Shown one piece after another: positions 53,322 to 62,218 of a DNA stretch of 64,000 nt (its first letter is position 1; each line of letters starts with the position of its first letter). The notes under the pieces were generated by a model that saw only the letters and a program-made list of their open reading frames with translations, did no database searches and had not been told where the DNA came from. The stretch is taken from contig JAENYG010000011.1 in NCBI GenBank assembly GCA_016841875.1, positions 1-64,000 on the forward strand, read 5' to 3'. The DNA is from Syntrophomonas sp. GTDB lineage: Bacteria; Bacillota; Syntrophomonadia; Syntrophomonadales; Syntrophomonadaceae. The translations under genes were made by a program, and so were the position numbers.

Positions 53322-55004
53322 CTATGCCGGGTGGTTTTGAGCGAGGGTATACATTTCTTGGGCATGCTCCAGGGTCAATTCAGAATAATTATCTCCGCCT
53401 AACATTCTCGCAATTTCCTGAATCTTTTCATCCTGGCTCAGTTTTTTTACGATGGTCGATGTTTTTCCATCAACTACTTGTTTTTCAATCAAACAGTGCT
53501 GACTGGCATAACTTGCCACCTGTGGAGAATGAGTAACTAATACTACCTGATGACTGGAAGAAAGTTCGCGTATTTTTAGTGCCATAGATGTTAGAGAAGT
53601 CCCTCCCACCCCAATATCTATTTCGTCAAAAATCAGCGTAGGTACCTTGTAAACCTCGGCCAGGGCCTTTTTTAGAGCTAGAACAAAGCGAGAAATCTCA
53701 CCTCCGGAGGCAGTACGAGATATCGGCCTAATGGCTTCCCCGGGATTAGCAGAAAAAAGAAATTCTGCCTTGTCCAGTCCAGATAAGCCTGCCTCCTGAG
53801 CTGCTTCAACGGCCACCTCGAACCGGATATCGGGCATATTTAATTCAATCAGTTCTTTGTTGACCATATCCTGCAAAATCATTGCGCCTTGTTTCCTCAT
53901 CGCGCTCAGATGAGCCGCTAAATCATGATACTCCTCCAGCAGCTTTTCTTTTTCTCTAAACAAAGTTTCCTTCAGTTCCTGGCTGTTATCCAGCATCAGC
54001 TTTTCTTGTCTCGCCTTTTCCAGGTAATCTAATATTTCCTCTATGCTTTTACCGTACTTACTTTTCAGTTTATTAATAATATATAATCTTTCTTCCACTT
54101 CTTCCTGTAAACCCGGCTCAAAATCCAGTAGATCACGATACGATGAAATTTCAGCTGCCTTATCCTGGAGAAGATAATAGACCTCTTCTAACTGGCCCTG
54201 CAGGGTAATAAAGAATGGCTCATCACCTATCTCAGTACAGGTATTGACTGACATCGATATCAGATCATAAGCATTACTGCCTTCCGGTCCGTCATATAAC
54301 AGCTTAAGCAGACGTTCTGACCCTTCCAGTAGTTTGCGCGAGTTTCTGATCCGATGAGCCAGGCTGGTTAATTCTTCTTCTTCTCCTATATGCAGGCAGG
54401 CTTTTTCAATTTCATTTATCTGATAGGTTAAAAAATCACTTTTCTGTCTTCTGTTCATTTCATCTAATTCCAGCAGTTCCAGCTCTTTCTTTTTATTTTT
54501 TATGTCATTATATTTCATTTGTACCATTGGTAATATCTCTGAACTCCCTGGCGAGAAACTATCCACATAGCTGAGATACATTTCCGGCCTCAGGATGCTC
54601 AGGTGATCATGCTGAAGATGCATGTCCAGCAAATTCACAGCTAGATTTTTTAACGCAGATACATTTACGATTCGTCCATTGATCCTGGCAGTATTTCTTC
54701 CTGTGGGTGTTATTTCCCGGCTTAATATTAGCAGGCCATCCTCCTCCAGCAGACCGTTTTCCTGCAAAAAAATGCGAACCTCGTTATTGCTGCTCACATC
54801 GAATACTGCTTCCACCACGGCTTTATGATCACTATCCTTTACAAAATCGTTAGTTACCCGGTCACCGATAACTAACCCCATTGCATCAATAATTATTGAT
54901 TTGCCTGCTCCCGTTTCACCGGTCAGAACATTCAGCCCGGGCAGCAGTTCAAGGCGCAATTCATCTATAAGCACAAAATTATTAATATGGATTTCCTGCA
55001 GCAT
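53322..55004 (-). CDS. recN: DNA repair protein RecN
   Basis: 560-residue SMC-like ATPase acting early in double-strand break repair. Walker A GETGAGKSI lies near the N-terminus, a long coiled-coil middle (about 155-390) follows, then the ABC-type signature RTASGGEISR, Walker B LIFDEIDIGVGG and VTHSPQVA. ATG 55004 (SD GGGAAGGG) is chosen. The longer in-frame start at 55091 would encode 29 residues from the REP-like element and is rejected. The argR-recN-spoIVB-spo0A order is conserved in Firmicutes. Confidence 0.95.
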   Translation of the reverse strand: MLQEIHINNFVLIDELRLELLPGLNVLTGETGAGKSIIIDAMGLVIGDRVTNDFVKDSDHKAVVEAVFDVSSNNEVRIFLQENGLLEEDGLLILSREITPTGRNTARINGRIVNVSALKNLAVNLLDMHLQHDHLSILRPEMYLSYVDSFSPGSSEILPMVQMKYNDIKNKKKELELLELDEMNRRQKSDFLTYQINEIEKACLHIGEEEELTSLAHRIRNSRKLLEGSERLLKLLYDGPEGSNAYDLISMSVNTCTEIGDEPFFITLQGQLEEVYYLLQDKAAEISSYRDLLDFEPGLQEEVEERLYIINKLKSKYGKSIEEILDYLEKARQEKLMLDNSQELKETLFREKEKLLEEYHDLAAHLSAMRKQGAMILQDMVNKELIELNMPDIRFEVAVEAAQEAGLSGLDKAEFLFSANPGEAIRPISRTASGGEISRFVLALKKALAEVYKVPTLIFDEIDIGVGGTSLTSMALKIRELSSSHQVVLVTHSPQVASYASQHCLIEKQVVDGKTSTIVKKLSQDEKIQEIARMLGGDNYSELTLEHAQEMYTLAQNHPA

Positions 55005-55033
55005 ATGATCCCTTCCCAACTTTTTAGTGTCTT

Positions 55034-55135
55034 TGTCAATGGGGACGGTTCTTGTCAATGGGGACGGTTCTATTTGACAAGTGTATGACACGTTTTTTCG
55101 TTATAATGTGTCAAATAGAACCGTCCCCATTGACA
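55034..55135. repeat. Double-hairpin REP-like palindrome, GGGGACGGTTC core, copy 2
   Basis: Perfect 27-bp inverted repeat (55053-55079 with 55109-55135), 29-nt spacer. Each arm is a small hairpin with TGTCAA and TTGACA flanking GGGGACGGTTCT. The left arm has an extra tandem copy of the 19-bp unit TGTCAATGGGGACGGTTCT (55034-55052, 55053-55071). It shares the core, but not the flanks, with copy 1 at 41501. It lies between argR and recN. Confidence 0.85.
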
Positions 55136-55143
55136 CACAATAC

Positions 55144-55593
55144 TTATCTAATTAAGCGGAGAAATTCACCCATTACTTCTTCCACCGCTTGAATTGGTTT
55201 TACTACCACCAATATAGTATCATCACCGGCAACTGTCCCCAGTATGCGGTTAAGTCCTGAGGTATCAATCATGGATGCGACCGACTGAGCGGCTCCCGGT
55301 AGTGTTTTTATCACTATTATATTTTCGCTGCAGTCAACATTCACCACCGAATCCTGAAAAATGCGCTTCATTCGTTCATAAGAATTTTTAAAAGCAGTAT
55401 TATCAGGCAATGAATATCTATATCCCTCACTGTCCGGAATTTTAATTAATTGCAGCTCTTTGATATCGCGGGAAACTGTAGCCTGAGTTACATCAAATCC
55501 CTGGCTCTTCAACACTTCGCACAGCTCCTCCTGGGTAGCTACACGTTCACGAGCTATAATATCCATAATAGTAAAATGTCTTTGTGCTTTCAT
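55144..55593 (-). CDS. argR: Arginine repressor ArgR/AhrC
   Basis: 149-residue arginine-responsive regulator. An N-terminal winged helix (RHFTIMDIIARERVATQEEL, then TQATVSRDIKEL as recognition helix) is followed by the C-terminal hexamerisation and arginine-binding domain (TLPGAAQSVASMID, VAGDDTILVV). Full family length. Overlaps the end of mnmM by 4 bp. Confidence 0.95.
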   Translation of the reverse strand: MKAQRHFTIMDIIARERVATQEELCEVLKSQGFDVTQATVSRDIKELQLIKIPDSEGYRYSLPDNTAFKNSYERMKRIFQDSVVNVDCSENIIVIKTLPGAAQSVASMIDTSGLNRILGTVAGDDTILVVVKPIQAVEEVMGEFLRLIR

Positions 55594-56174
55594 CTCTTAT
55601 CCTCACTAAATTTATGAATGAGTATTAGTCCGGGAGGACTGTTAATCTGATTAATAAACTCCAATTTGAGTACTGTAAATTTGGATTGGGATAGTCCTGA
55701 CACATAATCATTAATCGCCTCATATTCTTCTTGCCCACCCGGGTGGCCGGTATAGAATACCAAGCTGACTACTCCGTCTGCAGCCAGAATATCGAGTGAG
55801 TTTTTCAGAGCACTTATGGTGGAATGAGGAGTGGTTATTATATCATGATCACCTTCCGGCATATAGCCCAGGTTAAATACACATGCCTTTGGTGTATTTC
55901 CCGAAAGATGATCTGCCATATTACTATGGTCATCCTTTATCATGACCACAACATCCAGCCAACCCTGTTTTCTAACTAAACAATAGGTGCTGTGGATGGC
56001 CTGCCCCTGAATATCAAAAGCAAATACTCGTCCTGTTTTTCCTACCAGGCGGGCTAGAAACAAAGTGTCTTGTCCCCTGCCGCAGGTAGCATCAATTGCT
56101 AGGTCGCCCGGTTTAATATGATGGTTTAGGATGTGCCGGCTCATAGATACCGAATTCCTGATTATCCCTTGCAT
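55590..56174 (-). CDS. mnmM: tRNA (mnm5s2U34)-methyltransferase MnmM (YtqB family)
   Basis: 194-residue class I SAM methyltransferase of the YtqB family, which completes 5-methylaminomethyl modification of the tRNA wobble uridine. Motif I is AIDATCGRGQDTLFLA and the family-specific motif IV is VFNLGYMPEGDHDI; FYTGHPGGQEEY follows. Older annotations call it an rRNA methylase. It lies between nadK and argR with almost no gaps. Confidence 0.88.
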   Translation of the reverse strand: MQGIIRNSVSMSRHILNHHIKPGDLAIDATCGRGQDTLFLARLVGKTGRVFAFDIQGQAIHSTYCLVRKQGWLDVVVMIKDDHSNMADHLSGNTPKACVFNLGYMPEGDHDIITTPHSTISALKNSLDILAADGVVSLVFYTGHPGGQEEYEAINDYVSGLSQSKFTVLKLEFINQINSPPGLILIHKFSEDKR

Positions 56175-56176
56175 AT

Positions 56177-57004
56177 CTACCCACCTGCGTTACGTTTCAA
56201 TCTCTTATTAATGGTAGCAAAAAAAGGTACCTTTTTTAAGTTTACCAGGCGCAGCCCCTTACTTGCTCTTTTTATTTCAATGCTGTAATTATTCATAAAA
56301 TCCATTATTACCTGTCCATCCAGACTGATAATAATATCCTTCCCGTAGGGCGGGTTTACTTTAATAACTTTGCGGGCTGAAATCACGGCTGGTTTTTGAC
56401 CAAAAGCAAAAAAGGTATATGGCGCTACAGGAGTTATAAGGATTGCTTCTAATTCCGGATCAACTATAGGGCCTCCCGCCGAAAGTGAATAGGCTGTAGA
56501 ACCAGCGGGAGTAGCAAATATTAAACCATCTCCTTTATAAGGAACACAGGGCTGTCCATTGATTCGATAATTGAGGGTTACCATCCGGGGTACCTTTGAT
56601 TTGATAATGACCTCATTCAAGCAATGAGAAGTATTTATGATAGTATCGTTCTCGTAAATATTTACTTCCAACATCATCATGGTATCTATGGTGTAGTCAG
56701 ACTGTAAAAATCTATCCAAATACTCATCAACTTCGTTTATTTCTATGTTACTGAGAAACCCGACCGTTCCCATATTTATTCCCAGAATAGGGACATCTCC
56801 CTGTCCATAGGTACGGGCTGCTCTCAGCATTGTTCCATCCCCGCCCAGCACAATAATATTAGCAATATCCTGATCTGACACTTTCTTAGTACCATCGTCT
56901 ACCAGCACTTCTATCCCACGGGCCTCAAGTTTTTCTGAAATCTCTGTGGTCATGTAATGGGTGCTTTCCCGGTATTTTTTATTGTTTACCAGCAGCGTTT
57001 TCAT
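56177..57004 (-). CDS. nadK: NAD kinase
   Basis: 275-residue enzyme phosphorylating NAD to NADP. Signature GGDGTMLRAAR near residues 54-64, the NE-type motif SHCLNEVIIKS and the GDGLIFATPAGSTAYSLSAGGP loop. Three bp after tlyA, as in many Firmicutes. Confidence 0.95.
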   Translation of the reverse strand: MKTLLVNNKKYRESTHYMTTEISEKLEARGIEVLVDDGTKKVSDQDIANIIVLGGDGTMLRAARTYGQGDVPILGINMGTVGFLSNIEINEVDEYLDRFLQSDYTIDTMMMLEVNIYENDTIINTSHCLNEVIIKSKVPRMVTLNYRINGQPCVPYKGDGLIFATPAGSTAYSLSAGGPIVDPELEAILITPVAPYTFFAFGQKPAVISARKVIKVNPPYGKDIIISLDGQVIMDFMNNYSIEIKRASKGLRLVNLKKVPFFATINKRLKRNAGG

Positions 57005-57007
57005 ACT

Positions 57008-57814
57008 TTACCCTCCCAGCTGGCTGTGAGCTTCTCCAACCACCATATTTATTAATTCCACTAGTTTTATATTTATTTTCGAATATTTTTCAAGTTTAAT
57101 AAAGTATTCAATGTTTCCGCTGGGTCCGGTTATCGGAGAATAAGTAATACCGGTACATGTGAAACCGGCACCTTCAGCATATTTGATACAATCATTAAGA
57201 ACCCTAATATGGATGTCAGGATCTTTCACCACTCCTTTTTTTCCTACCTGTTTTTTACCCGCCTCAAACTGAGGCTTTATCAGGGAAATAATGATCCCGT
57301 TATCTTTAAGCAAATTTGTAAGCACTGGAAATACCAGTCTGGTTGAAATAAACGAAACATCTACGGTAATGAAATCTACCGCTTCACCCACTTCTTCCGG
57401 CAACAGGTATCTGATATTAGTTTTTTCCATATTTATGACCCGTTGATCATTGCGTAATTTCCAATCCAGCTGTCCGTACCCGACATCAACCGCATAAACC
57501 TTCTCAGCCCCATGCTGCAGAGCACAATCGGTATAGCCACCGGTGGAAGCTCCTACATCCAGGACCGTAGCTGAGGTAAAATCTATATTAAATGCCTGGA
57601 TAGCTTTTTCCAGCTTGATCCCTCCCCGGCTGACATAACGCGGAGACAAGTCATTTATTTGTATGGTAACATCACTGCTTACATTAGTTCCAGGTTTGTC
57701 AATCACTCTGCCATTAACTGTAACTTCACCGGCCATTATCATGGCCTTGGCCTTCTCCCGACTGCTGGTTAAGCCCTGCTGAAACAACAGGTTATCCAGC
57801 CTAGTTTTTCCCAA
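57008..57814 (-). CDS. tlyA: TlyA-family rRNA (cytidine-2'-O)-methyltransferase
   Basis: 268 residues. An S4 RNA-binding domain (about 1-60, RLDNLLFQQGLTSSREKAK) precedes an FtsJ-like methyltransferase (VLDVGASTGGYTDCALQHGA; VDFITVDVSFISTRL). TlyA proteins 2'-O-methylate rRNA cytidines; 'hemolysin A' is the older name. Overlaps dxs by 14 bp. Confidence 0.92.
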   Translation of the reverse strand: MGKTRLDNLLFQQGLTSSREKAKAMIMAGEVTVNGRVIDKPGTNVSSDVTIQINDLSPRYVSRGGIKLEKAIQAFNIDFTSATVLDVGASTGGYTDCALQHGAEKVYAVDVGYGQLDWKLRNDQRVINMEKTNIRYLLPEEVGEAVDFITVDVSFISTRLVFPVLTNLLKDNGIIISLIKPQFEAGKKQVGKKGVVKDPDIHIRVLNDCIKYAEGAGFTCTGITYSPITGPSGNIEYFIKLEKYSKINIKLVELINMVVGEAHSQLGG

Positions 57815-59717
57815 AATTTAACAACCCCAATTCTCTGCTATAACCCAACAGTTCTGGCCATCGATTGATAATTTTCTCAACCACCGATACTGCATCCATA
57901 TTTAAATAATCAAAAAGTAGTTCAACTTTTCCATGCTCAACAAATTCGTCCGGTATCCCAATACACAGGGTATCTATATTCAGAGCATTTTTCGCTAGAA
58001 CTTCCAGTACCGCACTGCCGAATCCCCCATCCACACAATTATCCTCAATAGTAACCAGCCTTTGGTATTTATCACCAATGCTTCTTATCAGTGCTGTATC
58101 AAGCGGCTTAACAAACCTGGCATCTACAAGCAAAGTACCAATACCCTTTTCCTCTAGTAAAGCAGCAGCTTCACGAGCTATACTGACCCCCCGGCCTACC
58201 GCCATGATAGCAAAATCGGGGCCATTTTTCAGTACCTTTGATTCTCCCTGGTTCAGGATTTGCCGGTCTGAAAGAATTGGTACGCCTTCACCGGCTCCCC
58301 GTGGATATCTTATTGCTACCGGTCCATCTATTGTAAAGGCCGTATGAAGCATATCCAGTAATTCGTTTTCATTTGAAGGAGCCATCATGGTCATTTCAGG
58401 AATGTTCCTTAAATAAGCCAGGTCAAATACCCCATGATGAGTAGGTCCGTCTTCACCAACCAGACCAGCTCTATCTATAGCAAAAATTACTGGTAATCTT
58501 TGTAACGCCACATCATGGATAATCTGATCGTAAGCTCTCTGTAAGAAAGTTGAATATATCGCAACAACTGGCCTCAAGCCGGCTTTGGCCATCCCTGCTG
58601 CTAAAGTAACCGCATGCTGTTCGCAGATACCGGTATCAAAAAACCGTTCCGGGTATCGGGCGGCAAATTCACTTAATCCGGTACCATTTGCCATAGCCGC
58701 AGTTATGGCCACCACTCGATGGTCGGTTTGGGCCCTGTCTACCATATACTCACCAAAAAGTTCGGTGTAGGTTTTGATAGGTTTTTTTATTGTTTTGCCA
58801 GTGTCGATGTCAAATGGTCCCACCCCATGAAAGGTTCCTGGATCCCGTCGGGCTGGCTCATAGCCTCGCCCCTTTTCGGTTATGGCGTGAATTAAAACTG
58901 GTCCCTTCATTTTACTGGCATTATTGAGTACCGGCAGTATTTCTTCCAGATCATGACCATTTACAGGTCCGATATATGTAAAACCAAGTTCTTCAAATAA
59001 AATTCCCGGAACCATCAAGTATTTGACTAAATCCTTAAATCTTCCGGCTGCCCGGGCGATATTAGGACCGATACCCGGTATGCGCATAAGGTGGGTCTCA
59101 ATTTCTTCCTTGGTCCGAGAATAGGATGGATCAGTACGCAGACGGTTCAAATACCCCGACATGGCTCCCACATTCCTGGATATCGACATTTCGTTATCAT
59201 TCAATATTACTATTAAATCGCGGCCTTCATTGCCGGCATGGTTTAATGCTTCAAAAGCCATACCACCGGTTAAAGCCCCATCACCTATAACCGCTACTAC
59301 AGAGTAACTTTGGTCCTGTATGTCGCGTGCTGCGGCCATACCCAGTGCTGCTGAAATTGAGGTGCTGCTGTGTCCGGTATTAAATGCATCATGGATAGAT
59401 TCTTCGCTTTTAGGAAACCCGCTTAATCCACCATATTGTCTGAGAGACATCATAGCTTCTTTGCGTCCGGTAAGTATTTTATGGACATAACTCTGATGTC
59501 CTACATCCCAAATAACCCGATCAACTGAAGTATCAAAAACATACTGGAGGGCAATGCTTAGTTCTACTACTCCCAGATTCGGTGCCAGGTGTCCTCCACA
59601 CTGAGATATACTGGTTATGAGTAATTCTCTTATCTCACCTGCTAAGGAATGCATTTCTTTTAAATTCATTCTTTTAATATCTTCATTAGATTTAATTTTG
59701 TCAAGCATCCCCGACAT
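57801..59717 (-). CDS. dxs: 1-deoxy-D-xylulose-5-phosphate synthase
   Basis: 638-residue thiamine-diphosphate enzyme, first step of the MEP isoprenoid pathway (pyruvate plus glyceraldehyde 3-phosphate). The TPP-binding motif is GDGALTGGMAFEALNHAG; the active-site GHSSTSISAALG and the C-terminal transketolase parts (GICEQHAVTLAAGMA, DRAGLVGEDGPTHHG) are intact. Its cofactor links it to the riboswitch-controlled operon elsewhere in the window. It follows oapA by 8 bp. Confidence 0.97.
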   Translation of the reverse strand: MSGMLDKIKSNEDIKRMNLKEMHSLAGEIRELLITSISQCGGHLAPNLGVVELSIALQYVFDTSVDRVIWDVGHQSYVHKILTGRKEAMMSLRQYGGLSGFPKSEESIHDAFNTGHSSTSISAALGMAAARDIQDQSYSVVAVIGDGALTGGMAFEALNHAGNEGRDLIVILNDNEMSISRNVGAMSGYLNRLRTDPSYSRTKEEIETHLMRIPGIGPNIARAAGRFKDLVKYLMVPGILFEELGFTYIGPVNGHDLEEILPVLNNASKMKGPVLIHAITEKGRGYEPARRDPGTFHGVGPFDIDTGKTIKKPIKTYTELFGEYMVDRAQTDHRVVAITAAMANGTGLSEFAARYPERFFDTGICEQHAVTLAAGMAKAGLRPVVAIYSTFLQRAYDQIIHDVALQRLPVIFAIDRAGLVGEDGPTHHGVFDLAYLRNIPEMTMMAPSNENELLDMLHTAFTIDGPVAIRYPRGAGEGVPILSDRQILNQGESKVLKNGPDFAIMAVGRGVSIAREAAALLEEKGIGTLLVDARFVKPLDTALIRSIGDKYQRLVTIEDNCVDGGFGSAVLEVLAKNALNIDTLCIGIPDEFVEHGKVELLFDYLNMDAVSVVEKIINRWPELLGYSRELGLLNFGKN

Positions 59718-59725
59718 AATTTATC

Positions 59726-60364
59726 TCACTTTCTGTTCTTAAATAATTCCCAACCGCTAAGCTGTTCCAACCAGGCTACCACTTTAGCGGCTTTAGAAAT
59801 AATATTATCCGCATTATTAACTGCTAATTTCTTGCCCATTGCCTTTCCTCCAACAGTTAAGGCAGCTATTAAGCTGGTCATTACTGCCCCTGCCAGAGCT
59901 AGATCAATAACAGCGAATTGCCTGACCAAACTCACCACAATCCCAGCTCCTATGGCACCACTTAAAGTTCCGGCAATGTCTCCGATCACATCATTACAAA
60001 AATTGGCCACAATATCCGCATTATGAATGAGTTTTACTCCTTGTTTGGCTCCAAATATTTTTTTTGCCGCCCTGGCATTAAAAGGCGGCAGTTCAGCTGC
60101 GGTCACAGCAGTTCCAATTATATCGAAAAATATCCCCAGAAAAATAATAACCAGCAGCAAAGAAAATGCCACCAGCACACTATTTACAGCTCTTACCAGA
60201 GCCTCTGACCCCAGACTGACCAACAGAGCCATAAAAAATGTGATAAAAGCTACCAGTAATCCAGAAATAACTATATTTTTTTTTATTTGGCCACTCAACT
60301 CTATTATTTCCCCCAATAAAACGGGTCTGGCAAAAGGTTGTTTATCGAGTAAACGCTGCGACAT
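59726..60364 (-). CDS. oapA: OLE RNA-associated membrane protein OapA
   Basis: 212 residues with about four hydrophobic segments (around 33-55, 63-85, 125-150 and 155-175) and the charged loop ELPPFNARAAKKIFGAKQG. It lies directly downstream of the OLE RNA region and before dxs, the place occupied by OapA (BH2780-type) in OLE-bearing Firmicutes. OapA forms a membrane RNA-protein complex with OLE RNA and affects tolerance to alcohols, cold and Mg2+. Databases may call the family CorB-like. The SD is weak, and the leader would be OLE RNA itself. Confidence 0.82.
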   Translation of the reverse strand: MSQRLLDKQPFARPVLLGEIIELSGQIKKNIVISGLLVAFITFFMALLVSLGSEALVRAVNSVLVAFSLLLVIIFLGIFFDIIGTAVTAAELPPFNARAAKKIFGAKQGVKLIHNADIVANFCNDVIGDIAGTLSGAIGAGIVVSLVRQFAVIDLALAGAVMTSLIAALTVGGKAMGKKLAVNNADNIISKAAKVVAWLEQLSGWELFKNRK

Positions 60365-60383
60365 AGGTCCAGAAGGTTTTCCC

Positions 60384-61020
60384 AGCAGATCTCCCTTTTG
60401 TTACCAGAAGGGCGGTTTCCCTTTATGTCTGCCCTATTTCGTCACCGATAATAGAACTGGATTACCACTAAGTACGCACTTTAATCCTCGACAAACCACG
60501 CTCAAGCTGCATTCAGTCTAGGAGTTTTCCTCAACAACCCACATTAGCTTCTAGCCTCTTTTGCAGCGACGGTTTCAAAACAGACCATAATTTCTTGGCC
60601 GAGAAATTATCGCCCACAAATGTTCATTCGCCGCCTCCACTCAAGGCAGGCTACACTGCACCCAGCTTCTACCAGAATGCAGGTTTTCTCATTATGAATA
60701 ATGAGCCTCCACGGATTTGAGGGTCGTCCCCGCATGCCGTTGCGAATAGCCCCCAGACCCTTAACTCCCAGCGATGACCCCCGACTGGGCGTCACAAGCC
60801 AACACCAGAAGCTTCATCGATGTGCCCTTAACGGATTTTTAGCCCCGCCTTCGAAACCAATAGGGCTGACTAGAATACTGCAACCTTTTGCCAGTTTCCT
60901 ATTCATCACTGATTATAACACAGCTAAGGGCTCCCTTACCAGTCACAGAATTGTCCATCTTGGTCTAATAAGCAGGGTACTTTCCAGCTGACCACTTGGG
61001 TCTTGCGAGGTGATCCCAAA
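60384..61020 (-). ncRNA. ole: OLE RNA (ornate, large, extremophilic)
   Basis: A 664-bp gap between ispA and oapA with no credible gene, although it is GC-richer and less AT-biased than other gaps. On the minus strand it reads as a structured RNA: an 8-bp hairpin CTCATTAT/ATAATGAG (60688-60705), a 9-bp hairpin with a TGGCCG loop (60587-60610), and a closing GCAGA/TCTGC pairing near 60385-60435. The middle carries the GC-rich GCATGCGGGGACGACCC (about 60722-60738). The setting xseB-ispA-[RNA]-membrane protein-dxs is the hallmark of OLE loci. Both ends are estimated. Confidence 0.82.
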
Positions 61021-61028
61021 TATCCCCA

Positions 61029-61934
61029 CTAATATTTTCTATTTAAAGTATAAAAAGCCAGATTCCTGAGAAAATCCGCCTCTTTATCAAAATATTCCAG
61101 ACTTTCCTGACACATCTTGACCGCTTCCTGAGCCAACTGGTAAGACTTTTCTATTCCCAAAAGGCTTGGATAGGTGGTTTTGTGATTTTTTTCGTCACTG
61201 CCTACCGGTTTCCCAGTCATATCTTCACTGCCTTCAATATCCAAAATATCGTCTGTAATTTGAAATGCTAATCCGAAATTATTGGCATAATTATCTAAAG
61301 CAGCCAGTCCTGCCTCACTCATATCGCTTAATATGGCCCCGGTCTTCAAAGCTGCTCGAAATAATTCTCCCGTCTTAAGACTATGCAGTTTTCTCAGGGT
61401 CTCATAATCTATATTCTTACCCTCTGACTGCAGGTCTAGAACCTGCCCACCAATCATGCCCCTGCTCCCTATGGCGGCTGCTATTTCTGTTATTGCTCTA
61501 ACCAGGTTTTCGGCCTTAACCGTTGATACCTTTATATTTCCGGCCAGCAGCTCAAAAGCTGCTGTTAAAAGGGCATCTCCGGTTAGAATAGCATTAGCTT
61601 CACCATAGACAATGTGACAGGTAGGTTTCCCACGACGCAGATCATCATCATCCATAGCTGGCAGATCGTCATGAACCAAAGAATATGAGTGAATTAACTC
61701 AACTGCGCACGCAGCTGGAATAACATCCTCTTTTCTTGTTCCTCCCAGCATCGCCCCTTCGAAAACCATGATCGGGCGCAGCCTTTTTCCTCCATTAAAA
61801 ACCGCATAACGCATAGCTTCATGGATCAGGGTAGGATAAGTACTGGCCTGAAATAAGCAATTTTCAAGACAGTCATCCACATATTCTTTTCTAAGCTTAA
61901 TTTCATCTACAAAACTCTTAGGATCACTTATCAT
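61029..61934 (-). CDS. ispA: Farnesyl/geranylgeranyl diphosphate synthase
   Basis: 301-residue trans-prenyltransferase building farnesyl diphosphate. The first Asp-rich motif is DDLPAMDDDDLRRGKPT, the second FQITDDILD; GGKRLRP and the K-x-TYPSLLG motif are present. In the order xseA-xseB-ispA-OLE-oapA-dxs it supplies isoprenoid synthesis together with dxs. Confidence 0.95.
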   Translation of the reverse strand: MISDPKSFVDEIKLRKEYVDDCLENCLFQASTYPTLIHEAMRYAVFNGGKRLRPIMVFEGAMLGGTRKEDVIPAACAVELIHSYSLVHDDLPAMDDDDLRRGKPTCHIVYGEANAILTGDALLTAAFELLAGNIKVSTVKAENLVRAITEIAAAIGSRGMIGGQVLDLQSEGKNIDYETLRKLHSLKTGELFRAALKTGAILSDMSEAGLAALDNYANNFGLAFQITDDILDIEGSEDMTGKPVGSDEKNHKTTYPSLLGIEKSYQLAQEAVKMCQESLEYFDKEADFLRNLAFYTLNRKY

Positions 61935-61999
61935 AGCTGATATCCCCTTAATGTCCTGGATGCAATTTAATGAAGAACCGATATGTATTTGATTTACTA

Positions 62000-62218
62000 T
62001 TATTCCATGTCCACCACTTGAATATCTCCATCCAGTTTTTTGATCAACCGCTGTATTTTCCCTTCTGCCTGGGTAAGCTGTTTCTGGCAGTATACTGATA
62101 GATCTATGCCTTCTTCATACAGCTTTATTGATTCCTCCAGGTCCAGTTCTCCCGTTTCCAATTTATCTACTATTGCTTCCAAGCCCTTTAATGCTTCTTC
62201 AAATTTGATTTTTTTCAT
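62000..62218 (-). CDS. xseB: Exodeoxyribonuclease VII small subunit
   Basis: 72-residue coiled-coil protein with the family features FEEALKGLEAIVDKLETGELDLEESIKLYEEG by position 5-36. It binds the XseA tail in exonuclease VII, which degrades single-stranded DNA. Overlaps xseA by 20 bp. Confidence 0.95.
   Translation of the reverse strand: MKKIKFEEALKGLEAIVDKLETGELDLEESIKLYEEGIDLSVYCQKQLTQAEGKIQRLIKKLDGDIQVVDME

Noticed and set aside
53159-53536. Plus-strand frame of 125 codons overlapping recN
   Set aside because: More than half is antisense to recN; only the first part is in free sequence and nothing in it is recognisable.
55005-55091. 29-residue N-terminal extension of RecN
   Set aside because: It is translated from the REP-like repeat; ATG 55004 has a good SD and starts at the conserved family N-terminus.
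60607-60991. Short frames on both strands between ispA and oapA
   Set aside because: They have no SD and fall in the structured OLE RNA region; their composition reflects RNA structure.
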